Source: Chloroherpetonaceae bacterium
Lineage (GTDB): Bacteria > Bacteroidota > Chlorobiia > Chlorobiales > Thermochlorobacteraceae
Length of the DNA: 64,000 bases
Direction of reading: 5' to 3'
NCBI GenBank assembly: GCA_025056565.1
Contig: JANWWA010000005.1
Location: 7,219 to 71,218 of the forward strand
This document shows positions 36,150-45,082 of the stretch, piece by piece; within the stretch, counting starts at the first letter, position 1, and each line of letters opens with the position of its first letter. The position numbers and the translations under genes are program-made. Below the pieces are notes generated by a model. That model was not told where the DNA came from, did not search any database, and saw nothing but the letters and a program-made list of their open reading frames with translations.

Positions 36150-37583
36150 TCAGCCGATACGACTGACTTTGATGGTGTCGGTTGTGCCATGCCGAAGAAT
36201 CGGAATACCCATCGTATAGACAATCACATCGCCCGGCTTGATGATGGATTTTTCGGCAAGTTTGGTTTCAATCATTCGGAAACTTTCATCTGTGGAAGTA
36301 ATTGTTTCAGTAAAGAGAGTCTCTACGCCCCAGACAATGCCCATCAGCCGTTGAACTTTTTCGTTATCCGTAACAACGATGATAGGCATAGCCGGTTTTT
36401 GCTTAGAGACTTTGATAGCTGTGCTACCTGTATGGCTTAGAACCACGATGGCTTTTGCGTGAATCTTATTGGCAACATCTACAGCAGAAGTAGCAATTGC
36501 CTCACTGAGGTCGACGACACCATCACTTTTTTGTGCCGGGGCAAATGTTTCTCGCTCTGCCAAAAGAAGCTGGTGAATATCCTTTGACTCCACGTTACTG
36601 ATGATTTCGTGCATCGTCCTGACGGTCTCTACAGGATACTTGCCAGAGGCAGTTTCGCCTGAAAGCATCACGGCATCGGTGCCATCAAAGACCGCATTTG
36701 CCACATCATTAGCTTCGGCGCGCGTCGGGCGAGGATTTTCCGTCATGGATTCCAGCATCTGCGTTGCAATAATGACGGGCTTGTAGGCGGCGTTGCACTT
36801 TTGCACGATAAGTTTTTGCAGAACGGGCACAGCGGCGGGCTTCATCTCAACGCCTAAGTCGCCCCGTGCCACCATAATTGCATTTGCGGCAGCAATAATT
36901 TCATCAATGTGTTCAATTGCCTCAGGGCGCTCAATTTTAGCAATAATCCATGCATTCTTGCCACGGGAGCGAATAATGTCGGCAAGCTGCTGCACATCTT
37001 GTGCGCTGCGCACAAACGAGAGGGCGACCATATCGACTTCATGATCTAACCCGAAGTGCACATCTTCAATATCTTTCTCAGACAGCGAGGGCACGGACAT
37101 ACTGACGCCGGGCAGGTTCAATCCTTTTTGCGACTTGAGCAACCCACCAATGACAACTTCGGTAATCACTTCCTTGTCGGTTTTGTCTAACACTTTCACT
37201 TCGAGCAAACCATCGTCTATCAAAATACGGTCGCCACGTTGCACGTCGCGGACAATTTCTTTGTAGGTAGTGGAGACGCGCTCATAGTTGCCTAAAATCT
37301 CTTCGGTCGTGATGGTAAGCTTTTCACCCGGTTTAAGAAGCACGGTTTTCTCAAGCATGCCGATGCGGATTTTCGGCCCTTGCAAGTCTTGCAAGATGGC
37401 AATTTGCTTGCCAGTAATGCGTGAAGCTTCTCGCACAAGCTCAATGCGAGTTTTGTGGTCGCTATGGGTGCCGTGCGAGAAATTGAGGCGCGCAACATCC
37501 ATTCCAGCATGAATGAGCGAGATAATTTTTTCCAGCGTGCTGGTTGCAGGTCCAAGCGTGCAGATAATTTTCGTGCGTTTCAT
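36150..37583 (-). CDS. pyk: Pyruvate kinase
   Basis: A 477-residue glycolytic enzyme that makes pyruvate and ATP from phosphoenolpyruvate and ADP. The start KRTKIICTLGPATST, the substrate-binding DVARLNFSHG, the active-site segment IIAKIERPEAIEHIDEI and MVARGDLGVE, and IIATQMLESM are all present. The second ATG of the frame (37583) is chosen because the family begins at MKRTKI. The C-terminal regulatory domain is complete. It is transcribed away from the DUF6175-like gene's side, with the peptidase gene 52 bases upstream. Confidence 0.97.
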   Translation of the reverse strand: MKRTKIICTLGPATSTLEKIISLIHAGMDVARLNFSHGTHSDHKTRIELVREASRITGKQIAILQDLQGPKIRIGMLEKTVLLKPGEKLTITTEEILGNYERVSTTYKEIVRDVQRGDRILIDDGLLEVKVLDKTDKEVITEVVIGGLLKSQKGLNLPGVSMSVPSLSEKDIEDVHFGLDHEVDMVALSFVRSAQDVQQLADIIRSRGKNAWIIAKIERPEAIEHIDEIIAAANAIMVARGDLGVEMKPAAVPVLQKLIVQKCNAAYKPVIIATQMLESMTENPRPTRAEANDVANAVFDGTDAVMLSGETASGKYPVETVRTMHEIISNVESKDIHQLLLAERETFAPAQKSDGVVDLSEAIATSAVDVANKIHAKAIVVLSHTGSTAIKVSKQKPAMPIIVVTDNEKVQRLMGIVWGVETLFTETITSTDESFRMIETKLAEKSIIKPGDVIVYTMGIPILRHGTTDTIKVSRIG

Positions 37584-37635
37584 AGTGCTTTGGCTCAAAA
37601 ACAAGGTTGCATATCAGTTTAAGAGAGGCATAGAG

Positions 37636-39801
37636 CTAATTTTTTCGTTTCGCAGGTGTGCGGGCTGACGGGGCTATCTTCGGAGATGGCGCACTTGGCT
37701 GAACTTCTCGTTTGGGCTTTTCACCTGTAAGTTCCTCAACCAGCCGGTCAGCGCCATAGACATATTTGAGTGCTGCCACAATCCCGCCTGCGTGCACCGC
37801 AACGGCGCGGTTGCTCTCTGAGGTGTAGATGAAAGAGCCGGGCAGGCTTTCAATGTTGCCGTCGAAAATCAGCCCCACCGCTTCCAGATTTCTGTTGATA
37901 ACTGCACTGCCACTATTGCCACCAATAATATCGTTAGTCGTAACGAAATTCAGCGGTGTCGCCAGCAGCTCGGGCACAGGAGTCTGCCAGCGTTTGGGCA
38001 GCGACCATGGGTATTTTTTGTCGTGAGAAAAATATCGGTCGTATAGCCCATAGAAAGTCGTTTTAGCAGGAGCTTCAGTGCCGTTGTATTCGTAACCTTT
38101 CACAATACCGTCATTGATACGCAGTGAAAAGGTCGCATCGGGCGGAGTCGATTCGCCATAGACTTCAAAAAATAGGTTAGCTAAACGCGCCCGCAGTCCA
38201 TCTGCTTTTGCATTAAGTTCAAAATGACGGCGGTTTGCATTGATGAAGCGTGAAAAAGCTAACTTCATCAAATCCATAAGCGGGTCTCTGAGCGCAGAGA
38301 TGTCAGCAGCCGATTTTTCTGCTAAGCTGGCAAGAAAGGATTTGTCATAGAGCTTTGACGATGAAAAAAGCCGTTGAGCCGCTGCAGCTGGGGTTTCACC
38401 TCTGAGCGCAGCTTTGACATACTCATCGTTTGCGCCTAAGTAGTCCAAAGCAATTTCCAAGTGCATGGCAAGCAGCTTGGGTTCGAGCGACATATCAGGG
38501 TTGTCGGAAGTAAGAAGTTGCATTTGTGTCTGCAGAATTTGTGCCGTGTCGCCAACTTCTTTGAGCCGTGCCAGACGCATAAGGAGAAATGCATTTTGCA
38601 GCCCTTCGCCTTGGGGATTGAGTGCAAAGCGCTCAGGGAAGAGTTTGCGCATTTCCGCATAGATGCTACGCAACTCTTCCCATACTTTTTCTTCGCCCTT
38701 AAGTTTGGGGTTGGCGGCAACCTTTGTGCGAAAGTCTTTTTCAAAGGCTTGCTTGCGAGCGAAAAGGTATGGGTCATACAAGCCACGAAGTTGCCCAGAG
38801 AACGCCTTGATGCTGTTTTCAAAGCTGAAGATAATGTTCAAGATGCTATCGCTTTGAGCAGTCTGATTATACTCTTTGAGAATAGTGGAGCGAGCACGCA
38901 GGAAGCGCAACTGTGCAGGCAAAAGCACATCGCGATTAAACTCTAATTGTGCAATGGTGCTGAGTCGCTCTGTGCTGCCCGGATTACCAACCACAAACAC
39001 GACCTCATTTTCTCTGACGCCATCGGTGTTGAACTTGTAAAAATCAGGGGTCTTGCAGGGGTGGCCGTTTTCGTCGTAAGCGCGAAAGAACGCTACATCA
39101 AGCGCATAGCGCGGGTAAGTGAAATTGTCTGGGTCGCCACCAAAGTAACCAAGTTGAAGTTCTGGCAAAAACACAAGGCGAATGTCGCTGTATCGCTTGT
39201 AGCCATAGAGTGAATACTTGCCGCCGCTGTAAAAAGTAATCGCTTGAATCTCTAAATCTTTCCAGTCAGGCTTCTCAGAATACTCCTTTTTCAGCCGCTC
39301 AAAGGCACGCTCACGCAAGGCAAGCCGCTCGCTGTCAGTTTTGCCTTTTGCCATTTCTTCCTTTACTTCTTTGGTAATGTCGGCGATTTTCTCGAGCTGG
39401 TCGACAAATAGTCCGGGCACACGTCGCTCTTCAGCCAGTGAGGCAGCATAGAAGCCATTTTCGTTGAAGTTTTCGCCCTTCTTTTCAACTTGCGTGCCAG
39501 CTTCACGAGCAACATGGTGATTGGTCATAATAAGTCCGTTGGGTGAAACGAAAGAGCCTGTGCCACCGACTTCGGTAAAGCGTAGTGCAGCCCGACGCGC
39601 ACGCCGCAGCCAGTCTTCAGTTGGACGGAAGCCATATTCCTTTTCAAAAAACTCAATGGGTGGGCTGTCGAATGTCCACATCTTGCCGTTATCGAACCGC
39701 CCAGGCCGAACGGTGTCTGGGTTGAAGAAAAGCTGCGCTGCAGCACTGTGGAATGCAAAAAATGCGCAAGTGATGAGAGCAAAGAGATGTCGGAACACCA
39801 T
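37636..39801 (-). CDS. S46 family dipeptidyl-peptidase (DPP7/DPP11 type)
   Basis: A 721-residue periplasmic serine exopeptidase that removes dipeptides from peptide N-termini, feeding amino-acid-based metabolism. The signal peptide ends FHSAAAQ. The mature start has the DNGKMWTFDSPP segment; the catalytic His is in MTNHHV (about residue 92) and the nucleophile in IIGGNSGSAV (about 628), both as in DPP7/DPP11. The family is typical of Bacteroidota and relatives. A Lys/Pro-rich tail is added at the C-terminus. Specificity (hydrophobic versus acidic) cannot be set by eye. Confidence 0.94.
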   Translation of the reverse strand: MVFRHLFALITCAFFAFHSAAAQLFFNPDTVRPGRFDNGKMWTFDSPPIEFFEKEYGFRPTEDWLRRARRAALRFTEVGGTGSFVSPNGLIMTNHHVAREAGTQVEKKGENFNENGFYAASLAEERRVPGLFVDQLEKIADITKEVKEEMAKGKTDSERLALRERAFERLKKEYSEKPDWKDLEIQAITFYSGGKYSLYGYKRYSDIRLVFLPELQLGYFGGDPDNFTYPRYALDVAFFRAYDENGHPCKTPDFYKFNTDGVRENEVVFVVGNPGSTERLSTIAQLEFNRDVLLPAQLRFLRARSTILKEYNQTAQSDSILNIIFSFENSIKAFSGQLRGLYDPYLFARKQAFEKDFRTKVAANPKLKGEEKVWEELRSIYAEMRKLFPERFALNPQGEGLQNAFLLMRLARLKEVGDTAQILQTQMQLLTSDNPDMSLEPKLLAMHLEIALDYLGANDEYVKAALRGETPAAAAQRLFSSSKLYDKSFLASLAEKSAADISALRDPLMDLMKLAFSRFINANRRHFELNAKADGLRARLANLFFEVYGESTPPDATFSLRINDGIVKGYEYNGTEAPAKTTFYGLYDRYFSHDKKYPWSLPKRWQTPVPELLATPLNFVTTNDIIGGNSGSAVINRNLEAVGLIFDGNIESLPGSFIYTSESNRAVAVHAGGIVAALKYVYGADRLVEELTGEKPKREVQPSAPSPKIAPSARTPAKRKN

Positions 39802-39915
39802 AGCTTAATGGAAGTTGATGCGAGTTTTAGTCTATCAATATGAAGTTTTTCAGGCGAAGAAAAAAATTTGACGCACTGAGTCGGGAATTTTGACTCTGGG
39901 GTTGTTACAGGGTTG

Positions 39916-40911
39916 CTACGCCATAGGCTGGACAGGCTTTGGTGCAAAAATAGAGCGGATAACGTCTTCAATCGGAATCTCCTCAATGTTTAAGTCGGAC
40001 ACAGGCAGAGAGGTGAGAATGGAGGCAGAGACTTTGGAGATGGCTGACCGTGGCACACGCAGCTTGGCAGAGAGCGGAGAGTAGGTCTCCACCGTGCCAA
40101 AGTGCTCCAGCTGTGAGCGTTCAACGGGTGAGGTGAACTCGAGTGAGAGCAATTTTTCAGATGAAAATTGTTCCAGAATCGTCTCCAAATCACCATCGAA
40201 GAAAATTTTGCCCGCATCAATGATAAGAACGCGCTTGCAGAGCGTTTCAATGTCCTGCATATAATGACTTGTAAGGATAATTGTCGTCTGCTCTTCCTCG
40301 TTGTATTGTTTAATGAACTCACGAATGGATTTTTGTGCCACGACATCAAGACCAATCGTAGGCTCATCCAGAAAAAGCACTTTGGGCGAGTGCAGGAGTG
40401 CACCAATGAGTTCCATTTTCATTCGCTCGCCCAGTGAAAGTCGACGCAACTGAATGTGAAGTTTATCGGCTACATCCAGCAAAGTCGAAAGGCGGTGAAG
40501 TTGCTTTTTGAAAGCGGCATCGGGAATTTCATAGATTTCTTTTAGCAAAAGAAACGAGTCAGCCGCAGGCAAATCCCAAAGCAGCTGATTTTTCTGGCCC
40601 AAAACGATAGAAAACTGGCGGCGGAAAGCATTTTTGCGTTCATATGGAATAAAGCCCAAAACGCTCACTTTGCCAGAGGTCGGGTAGAGCAGCCCAGAAA
40701 GGATTTTTAGCGTGGTAGTCTTCCCTGCACCATTTGCACCTAAGAAGCCAACCAGTTCACCTTTTTGCAACTCAAACGAGACATCGTCAACAGCCACGCG
40801 TGTCAGATACTCTCGCCGAAAAAGGCTTTTGAGCGCACCACGCAGACCTGGCTCTCTTTTAAGCGAGCGATATTCTTTGCGTAAGTGCTCAACTGAAATC
40901 ACCGTCTTCAT
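39916..40911 (-). CDS. ABC transporter ATP-binding protein (ABC-2 type)
   Basis: A 331-residue ATPase of an ABC-2 type exporter. Walker A LGANGAGKTTT, signature RLSLGERMKMELIGALL and Walker B VLFLDEPTIGLD are complete. The long insert LKREPGLRGALKSLFRREYLTRVAV before Walker A and the form LGQKNQLLWDLPAADSF are typical of the NatA/daunorubicin-type subfamily. No permease gene is next to it in this window. Its start overlaps the stop of the upstream gene by four bases (ATGA). Confidence 0.92.
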   Translation of the reverse strand: MKTVISVEHLRKEYRSLKREPGLRGALKSLFRREYLTRVAVDDVSFELQKGELVGFLGANGAGKTTTLKILSGLLYPTSGKVSVLGFIPYERKNAFRRQFSIVLGQKNQLLWDLPAADSFLLLKEIYEIPDAAFKKQLHRLSTLLDVADKLHIQLRRLSLGERMKMELIGALLHSPKVLFLDEPTIGLDVVAQKSIREFIKQYNEEEQTTIILTSHYMQDIETLCKRVLIIDAGKIFFDGDLETILEQFSSEKLLSLEFTSPVERSQLEHFGTVETYSPLSAKLRVPRSAISKVSASILTSLPVSDLNIEEIPIEDVIRSIFAPKPVQPMA

Positions 40912-41948
40912 TTGAAATACAGCGTCACAGATATAGGCAGGTGGTTACTGTATCCGCCAATATACCGCCCATTCCAGAATGTGCTAAAAAGTTTTCCAGT
41001 GGGGTCGCTCCGACGTGAGGGCTGGAAAAGATACGGCGCAGCAAAGCATTCCAAAGAGTTGGTAAGGACAAAGAAGTTCTTCGTGTCAAGCATTGCAGAA
41101 GAGACCAAAGCTTGGTCAAAAGCATACCACTTTGTACCGATGCGAACTGTGCCTGAGGAAGGAGAAAGTTGCGAAAGATTAAGTAGAGCCTCTGAGGAGG
41201 CATGCACAAAGGAAGAATCGCTGCTGGAAAGGAGGGCCTCGGTGATAATTTTGCTGCTGGGGGATACGCCAAAGTCACCCAGAACAAGAATCTCAGCGTT
41301 CGGGTCGCCGTCGCGTAGGCTCTTAATAATGCTCCGTAGCAAGCGAGCTGATTGTGTCCGAGCAGCTTCTACAACGGGGTTGAACAACTTGGGGGTCTCC
41401 CAGTGGTTCAGCACCACGCTTAGCAGCCGTCCGCGATAATCAAGCTTAACGAGCACAATATCACGAGTGGAAAGTTTGCCCGTATCGAGCTTGATAGGAT
41501 AGTTGCTGGCGAAGTTCAGCGCAAATTTGCGGCGATTGAAGGCAAACCCAATGTTTCGACTTTCAGGGTCAGGTGATGTAAAAAAAACGGTTTGAAAATC
41601 GTTGGTCTGCAAATACTTCTGGAAAAGCGTGTCAAGCAGCGACTGCCGCTCAACATTGCAAAAGCCAATCAGGTCAGGAAGAGTAAAGCCGCGTGCCTGC
41701 GCAGCCTCACGAATCACTTGTGCTGTCCGTTTAAGTTTAAGATTCAGTCGTTCTGGTGTCCACTGATACCTGCCGCTTGGCGTAAAGTCAAGGTCGGTGG
41801 TGGTGTCAGCGGTCGTGTTGAAAAGCGCCTCTACATTCCACCACATTGCAAGGAAAGGGGTTTCACGAGGTTGAGCAGAGAGCGGTGAAGGGAGCAGCGC
41901 TGAAAGTGCGAAGCAAAGCAGAAGGTTCATGAACTGGCAGCGTGTCAT
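40908..41948 (-). CDS. Exported endonuclease/exonuclease/phosphatase-fold protein with altered active site
   Basis: A 346-residue exported member of the EEP fold. A signal peptide (NLLLCFALSALLPSPLSA) is followed by WWNVEALF, LIGFCNVE, and LNHWETP, the normal first motifs of a DNase I-like fold. But the later motifs are changed: GDFG where GDxN is usual, and SNH where SDH is usual. The start is either 41948 or 41930; a candidate promoter at 41979-42007 lies between the longest possible start and these, which favours the shorter versions. The gene overlaps the ABC ATPase gene by four bases. Confidence 0.78.
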   Translation of the reverse strand: MTRCQFMNLLLCFALSALLPSPLSAQPRETPFLAMWWNVEALFNTTADTTTDLDFTPSGRYQWTPERLNLKLKRTAQVIREAAQARGFTLPDLIGFCNVERQSLLDTLFQKYLQTNDFQTVFFTSPDPESRNIGFAFNRRKFALNFASNYPIKLDTGKLSTRDIVLVKLDYRGRLLSVVLNHWETPKLFNPVVEAARTQSARLLRSIIKSLRDGDPNAEILVLGDFGVSPSSKIITEALLSSSDSSFVHASSEALLNLSQLSPSSGTVRIGTKWYAFDQALVSSAMLDTKNFFVLTNSLECFAAPYLFQPSRRSDPTGKLFSTFWNGRYIGGYSNHLPISVTLYFK

Positions 41949-41978
41949 AGGAAGGTGCAGTTCTGGCGTTGCTGGGCG

Positions 41979-42007
41979 CAAAATTAGCGAAAAGCCCTGT
42001 TGCTCAA
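41979..42007 (-). promoter_or_regulatory. Bacteroidota-type promoter of the EEP/ABC genes
   Basis: On the minus strand TTG (complement of 42005-42007) is 18 bases before TAATTTTG (41979-41986), close to the consensus TTG-N19-TAnnTTTG. It lies 31 bases before the ATG at 41948 and inside the end of the hydrolase gene. Confidence 0.45.
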
Positions 42008-42832
42008 AAATTTGTGCACGACTTCAAAAAACTCTTTTGGCTGTTCCACCATTGGCACATGCCCGCAGTTTGGAATAATGTGCAAGGTGCTGTTGGGCAC
42101 TTCACGACGGGCAATTTCGGCATACTTTGGTGGAATAAAGCGGTCGTGTTCACCCCAAAGAATTAGGACGGGCAAGCGCAGTTCACGCAGGCGGTTGCGA
42201 ATCCCTGTGCGCTGCAAATCTAAGTGTCGGTAGTCACGGTTAAGTGCCATCATCGCTGCAAAATGTTCATCGCTACGCACCATTTCAATGTTGCGCTGAA
42301 AGTGCTCTTCAGTGATGTGAGAAGGATCGTAATAGACGCTGCGCATGGTTTGTCGAACAAAAGCAGGCGTTGAAACAAGTCGACGCACCAGATGCCGCAC
42401 GCCCCAGAGGCTGGCTGCCCGCACAAACGGTGGCACATAAAGAAACCCATCAGTGTTGCTGACAACTAGCTTTGTAAGTGAATCAGGATAAAGCACGCAA
42501 AGTGCCAAAAGATACTTGCCACCCATAGAGTGCCCAACCGCATACACAGCCCGAGAAGAAAATGCACCAGTCTTTTCCAAGAACTCTATCATAAGTTTTG
42601 CATAAAACGAAAGCGAATAGCGCACCGCAATTGGCTTGTCAGACTTGCCAAAGCCCAAAAGATCTAAGGCAAGAACACGATAATGCTGAGCAAAGCTGGG
42701 AATGACTTTCTCAAAGATATCGAGCGAGGAAGAAAAGCCGTGAGTCAGAAAAAGCGCATCACCTTTGCCAGCTTCTACATACCGATGCTTGTAACCCGAG
42801 AGCGTAATGAATTTGGTTTCAATGTTGCTCAT
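41984..42832 (-). CDS. Alpha/beta-fold hydrolase
   Basis: A 282-residue alpha/beta hydrolase. The oxyanion segment LTHGFSSSLDIFE, the nucleophile elbow GHSMGG (Ser about 105), the acid ILWGEHDRFIP and the histidine PNCGHVPMVEQP are all in order. The cap region (GFLYVPPFVRAAS) is typical of the family. There is no signal peptide, so it is cytoplasmic. The substrate cannot be inferred. A TAACTTTG box (42843-42850) lies only ten bases before the start. Confidence 0.9.
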   Translation of the reverse strand: MSNIETKFITLSGYKHRYVEAGKGDALFLTHGFSSSLDIFEKVIPSFAQHYRVLALDLLGFGKSDKPIAVRYSLSFYAKLMIEFLEKTGAFSSRAVYAVGHSMGGKYLLALCVLYPDSLTKLVVSNTDGFLYVPPFVRAASLWGVRHLVRRLVSTPAFVRQTMRSVYYDPSHITEEHFQRNIEMVRSDEHFAAMMALNRDYRHLDLQRTGIRNRLRELRLPVLILWGEHDRFIPPKYAEIARREVPNSTLHIIPNCGHVPMVEQPKEFFEVVHKFLSNRAFR

Positions 42833-43147
42833 ACCGCTGCAACAAAGTTAAAGTTGGAAGCAATATACATCACAGCCTATAAATTAAAGGCTACAGCGCT
42901 GATTTTGCTCTCACCTTGCGACTTGGCTAGCGAGAAGAGTGGATTGGCTCGCTCGGAATCGGAGAAAGCAAAAGGATGAGGCAAGTAGCCGAAGCAGCAA
43001 TTATGAAGATTAAGGTGATGGCAATTGAAAGGAGCGGTGTGAGTGGCTTGGGGTTAGTCGAGCTTTAGCGTTTGCCATCGTGAAGGCATGCTAAATGAGG
43101 TGATAGTTTCAGTAAAGTGCCGTGAAGCAAAAGGTGGAGTGCAATCT
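42833..43147. other. Intergenic region downstream of the PAS gene
   Basis: About 315 bases between two minus-strand genes. Apart from TAACTTTG on the minus strand at 42843-42850, a likely promoter element for the hydrolase, no gene, repeat or strong hairpin is visible. Confidence 0.5.
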
Positions 43148-43837
43148 TCAAGACTGTTTGTCGGTGCGTGCGTAATGCTTGCCGTAGTCAATGACATGGA
43201 TGCCGTCTGCAATTTGCTTTGTCTCATAGCGTTGCACATTGGCTAAAGCATTCAGGCGTTCCGTGATACGCCGAATGGTTTCATCAAATCGCTTGATTTC
43301 CTCAGGAGTCGCACGGTTTTGTTCCAGCTTGGCGCGGATAAAGACCATGGTTTGTAAGCCGTTAAAGACAATGTCGGTTACGGTTGTCATGGTATCGCGC
43401 AAAGCCTGCAACTGTGATTCTTCGCGCACTTTCTCCAAGTAGTCCATACTGTCTAAGTAGCGTAAGTCAGAAATGGGCGTAACGGTCGTGACTTTATATC
43501 GCTTACCAGTGCGGGTAACGAGCCACTCAGCGGTAACATAGACTTGCATTTCAGTGCCGTCTTTTCGGCGCACGCGCCATTCGCCTGCACTGTCAGGTGA
43601 GCCAGCTATGAAAGCATCGTGAATGCGCCGTGCCGAATCACGCTGTGGCTCTGGCAAGACCATCGTAAAGTGTTGTCCGACCAACTCTCCTTCTGAATAG
43701 CCATACAGCTGACAATAGAACTTATTTACTGCTACAAAGTAGCCGTGTTCATCTGTGATGCAAACGCCAATCTTAGCGGACTCGTAGATAAGAAGAAAAA
43801 GTTTCTCGCTCTCTTGCAAAAGTTCATCAATTGGCAT
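43148..43837 (-). CDS. PAS domain protein with truncated kinase-like helical end
   Basis: A 229-residue cytoplasmic protein. A PAS domain (about 15-130) is shown by GVCITDEHGYFVAVNKFYCQLYGYSEGELVGQ and WRVRRKDGTEMQVYV. The C-terminal helices (about 150-205) look like the dimerisation part of a histidine kinase but have no H-box histidine and no ATPase domain follows. It may be a free sensory or adaptor protein. The ATG at 43837 is preferred to a TTG four codons earlier. A TATCTTTG box lies about 100 bases upstream. Confidence 0.78.
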   Translation of the reverse strand: MPIDELLQESEKLFLLIYESAKIGVCITDEHGYFVAVNKFYCQLYGYSEGELVGQHFTMVLPEPQRDSARRIHDAFIAGSPDSAGEWRVRRKDGTEMQVYVTAEWLVTRTGKRYKVTTVTPISDLRYLDSMDYLEKVREESQLQALRDTMTTVTDIVFNGLQTMVFIRAKLEQNRATPEEIKRFDETIRRITERLNALANVQRYETKQIADGIHVIDYGKHYARTDKQS

Positions 43838-43936
43838 AGCTTCAAGCAAATTTTGACAAAAAGGCGGCTCAAGCCTGCACTACAAGTGAGCTTCTCTCCA
43901 AGAAGAGACTAAGAAAAGTAGGTGCGTTAGTTGCGG

Positions 43937-43944
43937 CAAAGATA
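43937..43944 (-). promoter_or_regulatory. Candidate -7 box of the PAS gene
   Basis: Minus-strand TATCTTTG followed by C, identical to the boxes at 11720, 50038 and 56729. It lies 100 bases before the PAS start. No TTG is at -33. Confidence 0.4.
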
Positions 43945-44080
43945 GAAACTTCTTAGAATTTTGGAAGTGACCACACTCGAGCGCTACCAATGCATCAAGG
44001 CGATGTGTGTTTCAACGGTTGCTAAGTGAGACACTTCGGCAGAATTTTTTAACCACAGTGCAATCTTCTTTCAACCAAAA

Positions 44081-44728
44081 ATGCAACTGAGTATGAAGAA
44101 CCTATCCATTTTAAAGTGGACGCTGGCAGTGCTGCTAATAGCTGGTGGCACGGCATTCAAATTCTTTGAACCAAAGGCAATTGAAGTGGGCAAGCCTGCC
44201 CCTAACTTCAAGCTGATGGACTATCAAGGAAAGATGCATCAGCTTTCGGATTTCAAGGGCAAGGTGGTCGTTTTGGAGTGGTATAACCCAGAATGTCCCT
44301 TCGTAGTCGGTCATTACAAGACAGGCAATATGCAGAAGCTACAGCAAACCTATACGGAAAAGGGGGTTGTTTGGCTGCTCATTAACTCATCGGCGCCGGG
44401 CAAGCAAGGACACTTGACGAAGGAAACGGCTCCTGGAGTGCTGAAAGAAAACAATGTGAAAGCAACAAATCTGCTCTTTGACCACGATGGCACAGTGGGT
44501 AGGCTCTACGAAGCCAAAACAACGCCACATATGTATATCATTGACAAGGATGGCATCTTGGTCTACAATGGAGCCATTGATGATGATGTGAGCACAAAAG
44601 GTGGCGCAAATGCAAAGGTAAACTATGTAGCCAAAGCCCTGGACGAGCTGTTAGCTGGAAAGCCTGTCACAACGGCAACCACGAAACCATATGGATGCTC
44701 GGTGAAGTATGCCGACAAAGTGCAGTAG
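44081..44728 (+). CDS. Exported thioredoxin-fold redoxin (AhpC/TSA family)
   Basis: A 215-residue redoxin with an N-terminal signal or anchor helix (LKWTLAVLLIAGGTAFKFF). The fold is recognised by VGKPAPNFKLMDYQGKMHQLSDFKGKVVVLEW and the active-site region NPECPFVVGHYK, with one conserved cysteine. The cis-proline strand (TTPHMYIIDKDGILVYNGAIDD) is also typical. It probably reduces peroxides or thiols outside the inner membrane. A second cysteine (YGCSVKY) near the C-terminus could act as a resolving residue. Confidence 0.9.
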   Translation: MQLSMKNLSILKWTLAVLLIAGGTAFKFFEPKAIEVGKPAPNFKLMDYQGKMHQLSDFKGKVVVLEWYNPECPFVVGHYKTGNMQKLQQTYTEKGVVWLLINSSAPGKQGHLTKETAPGVLKENNVKATNLLFDHDGTVGRLYEAKTTPHMYIIDKDGILVYNGAIDDDVSTKGGANAKVNYVAKALDELLAGKPVTTATTKPYGCSVKYADKVQ

Positions 44729-45082
44729 GTGCAGTGATACTGTGTGGAATGATAGAGGATAAGTTGCCACACCTACTTGCTCCCTAATCTGAAAATCCTG
44801 ACTCAGCAAAATCTTCCCTCTCTCCTTCAAAAGGAGAGAGGGAAGATGAGGCGCAAGTCTCCCAGTCTCAGTCCCTGCGTTACGCTGCATTTGTGGAGTT
44901 GCACACCGTAACCTTTCTCCCTCTGGGAGAAGGATAGAAGTGATAAAAATGACGATGCGCACTCTCACCCTAAGTGCTTCCGAGAGCAAACCAGCTTGCA
45001 TAAGTGATAAGTGAAATGACAATGCGTTCAGCTCTTGACTTTGTCAAAGCAACCAGTATTGTGGAGAAAAGCAATAGAGCGA
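44729..45082. other. Converging intergenic region
   Basis: About 350 bases between the redoxin gene and meaB. It holds the palindromic repeats described at 44811-44933 and otherwise no supported gene. Confidence 0.6.
44811..44933. repeat. Palindromic repeat region between converging genes
   Basis: A perfect 17-base inverted repeat with a 3-base loop (44811-44827 and 44831-44847, CTTCCCTCTCTCCTT arms) is followed 65 bases later by a shorter one (44912-44933, CTTTCTCCC/GGGAGAAGG). Neither has a T run. The G-rich/C-rich arms resemble dispersed REP-type elements, and the region may also end both converging transcripts. Confidence 0.55.

Noticed and set aside
44024-44036. AAGTGAGACACTT inverted repeat before the redoxin gene
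   Set aside because: Arms of only five bases; likely chance.
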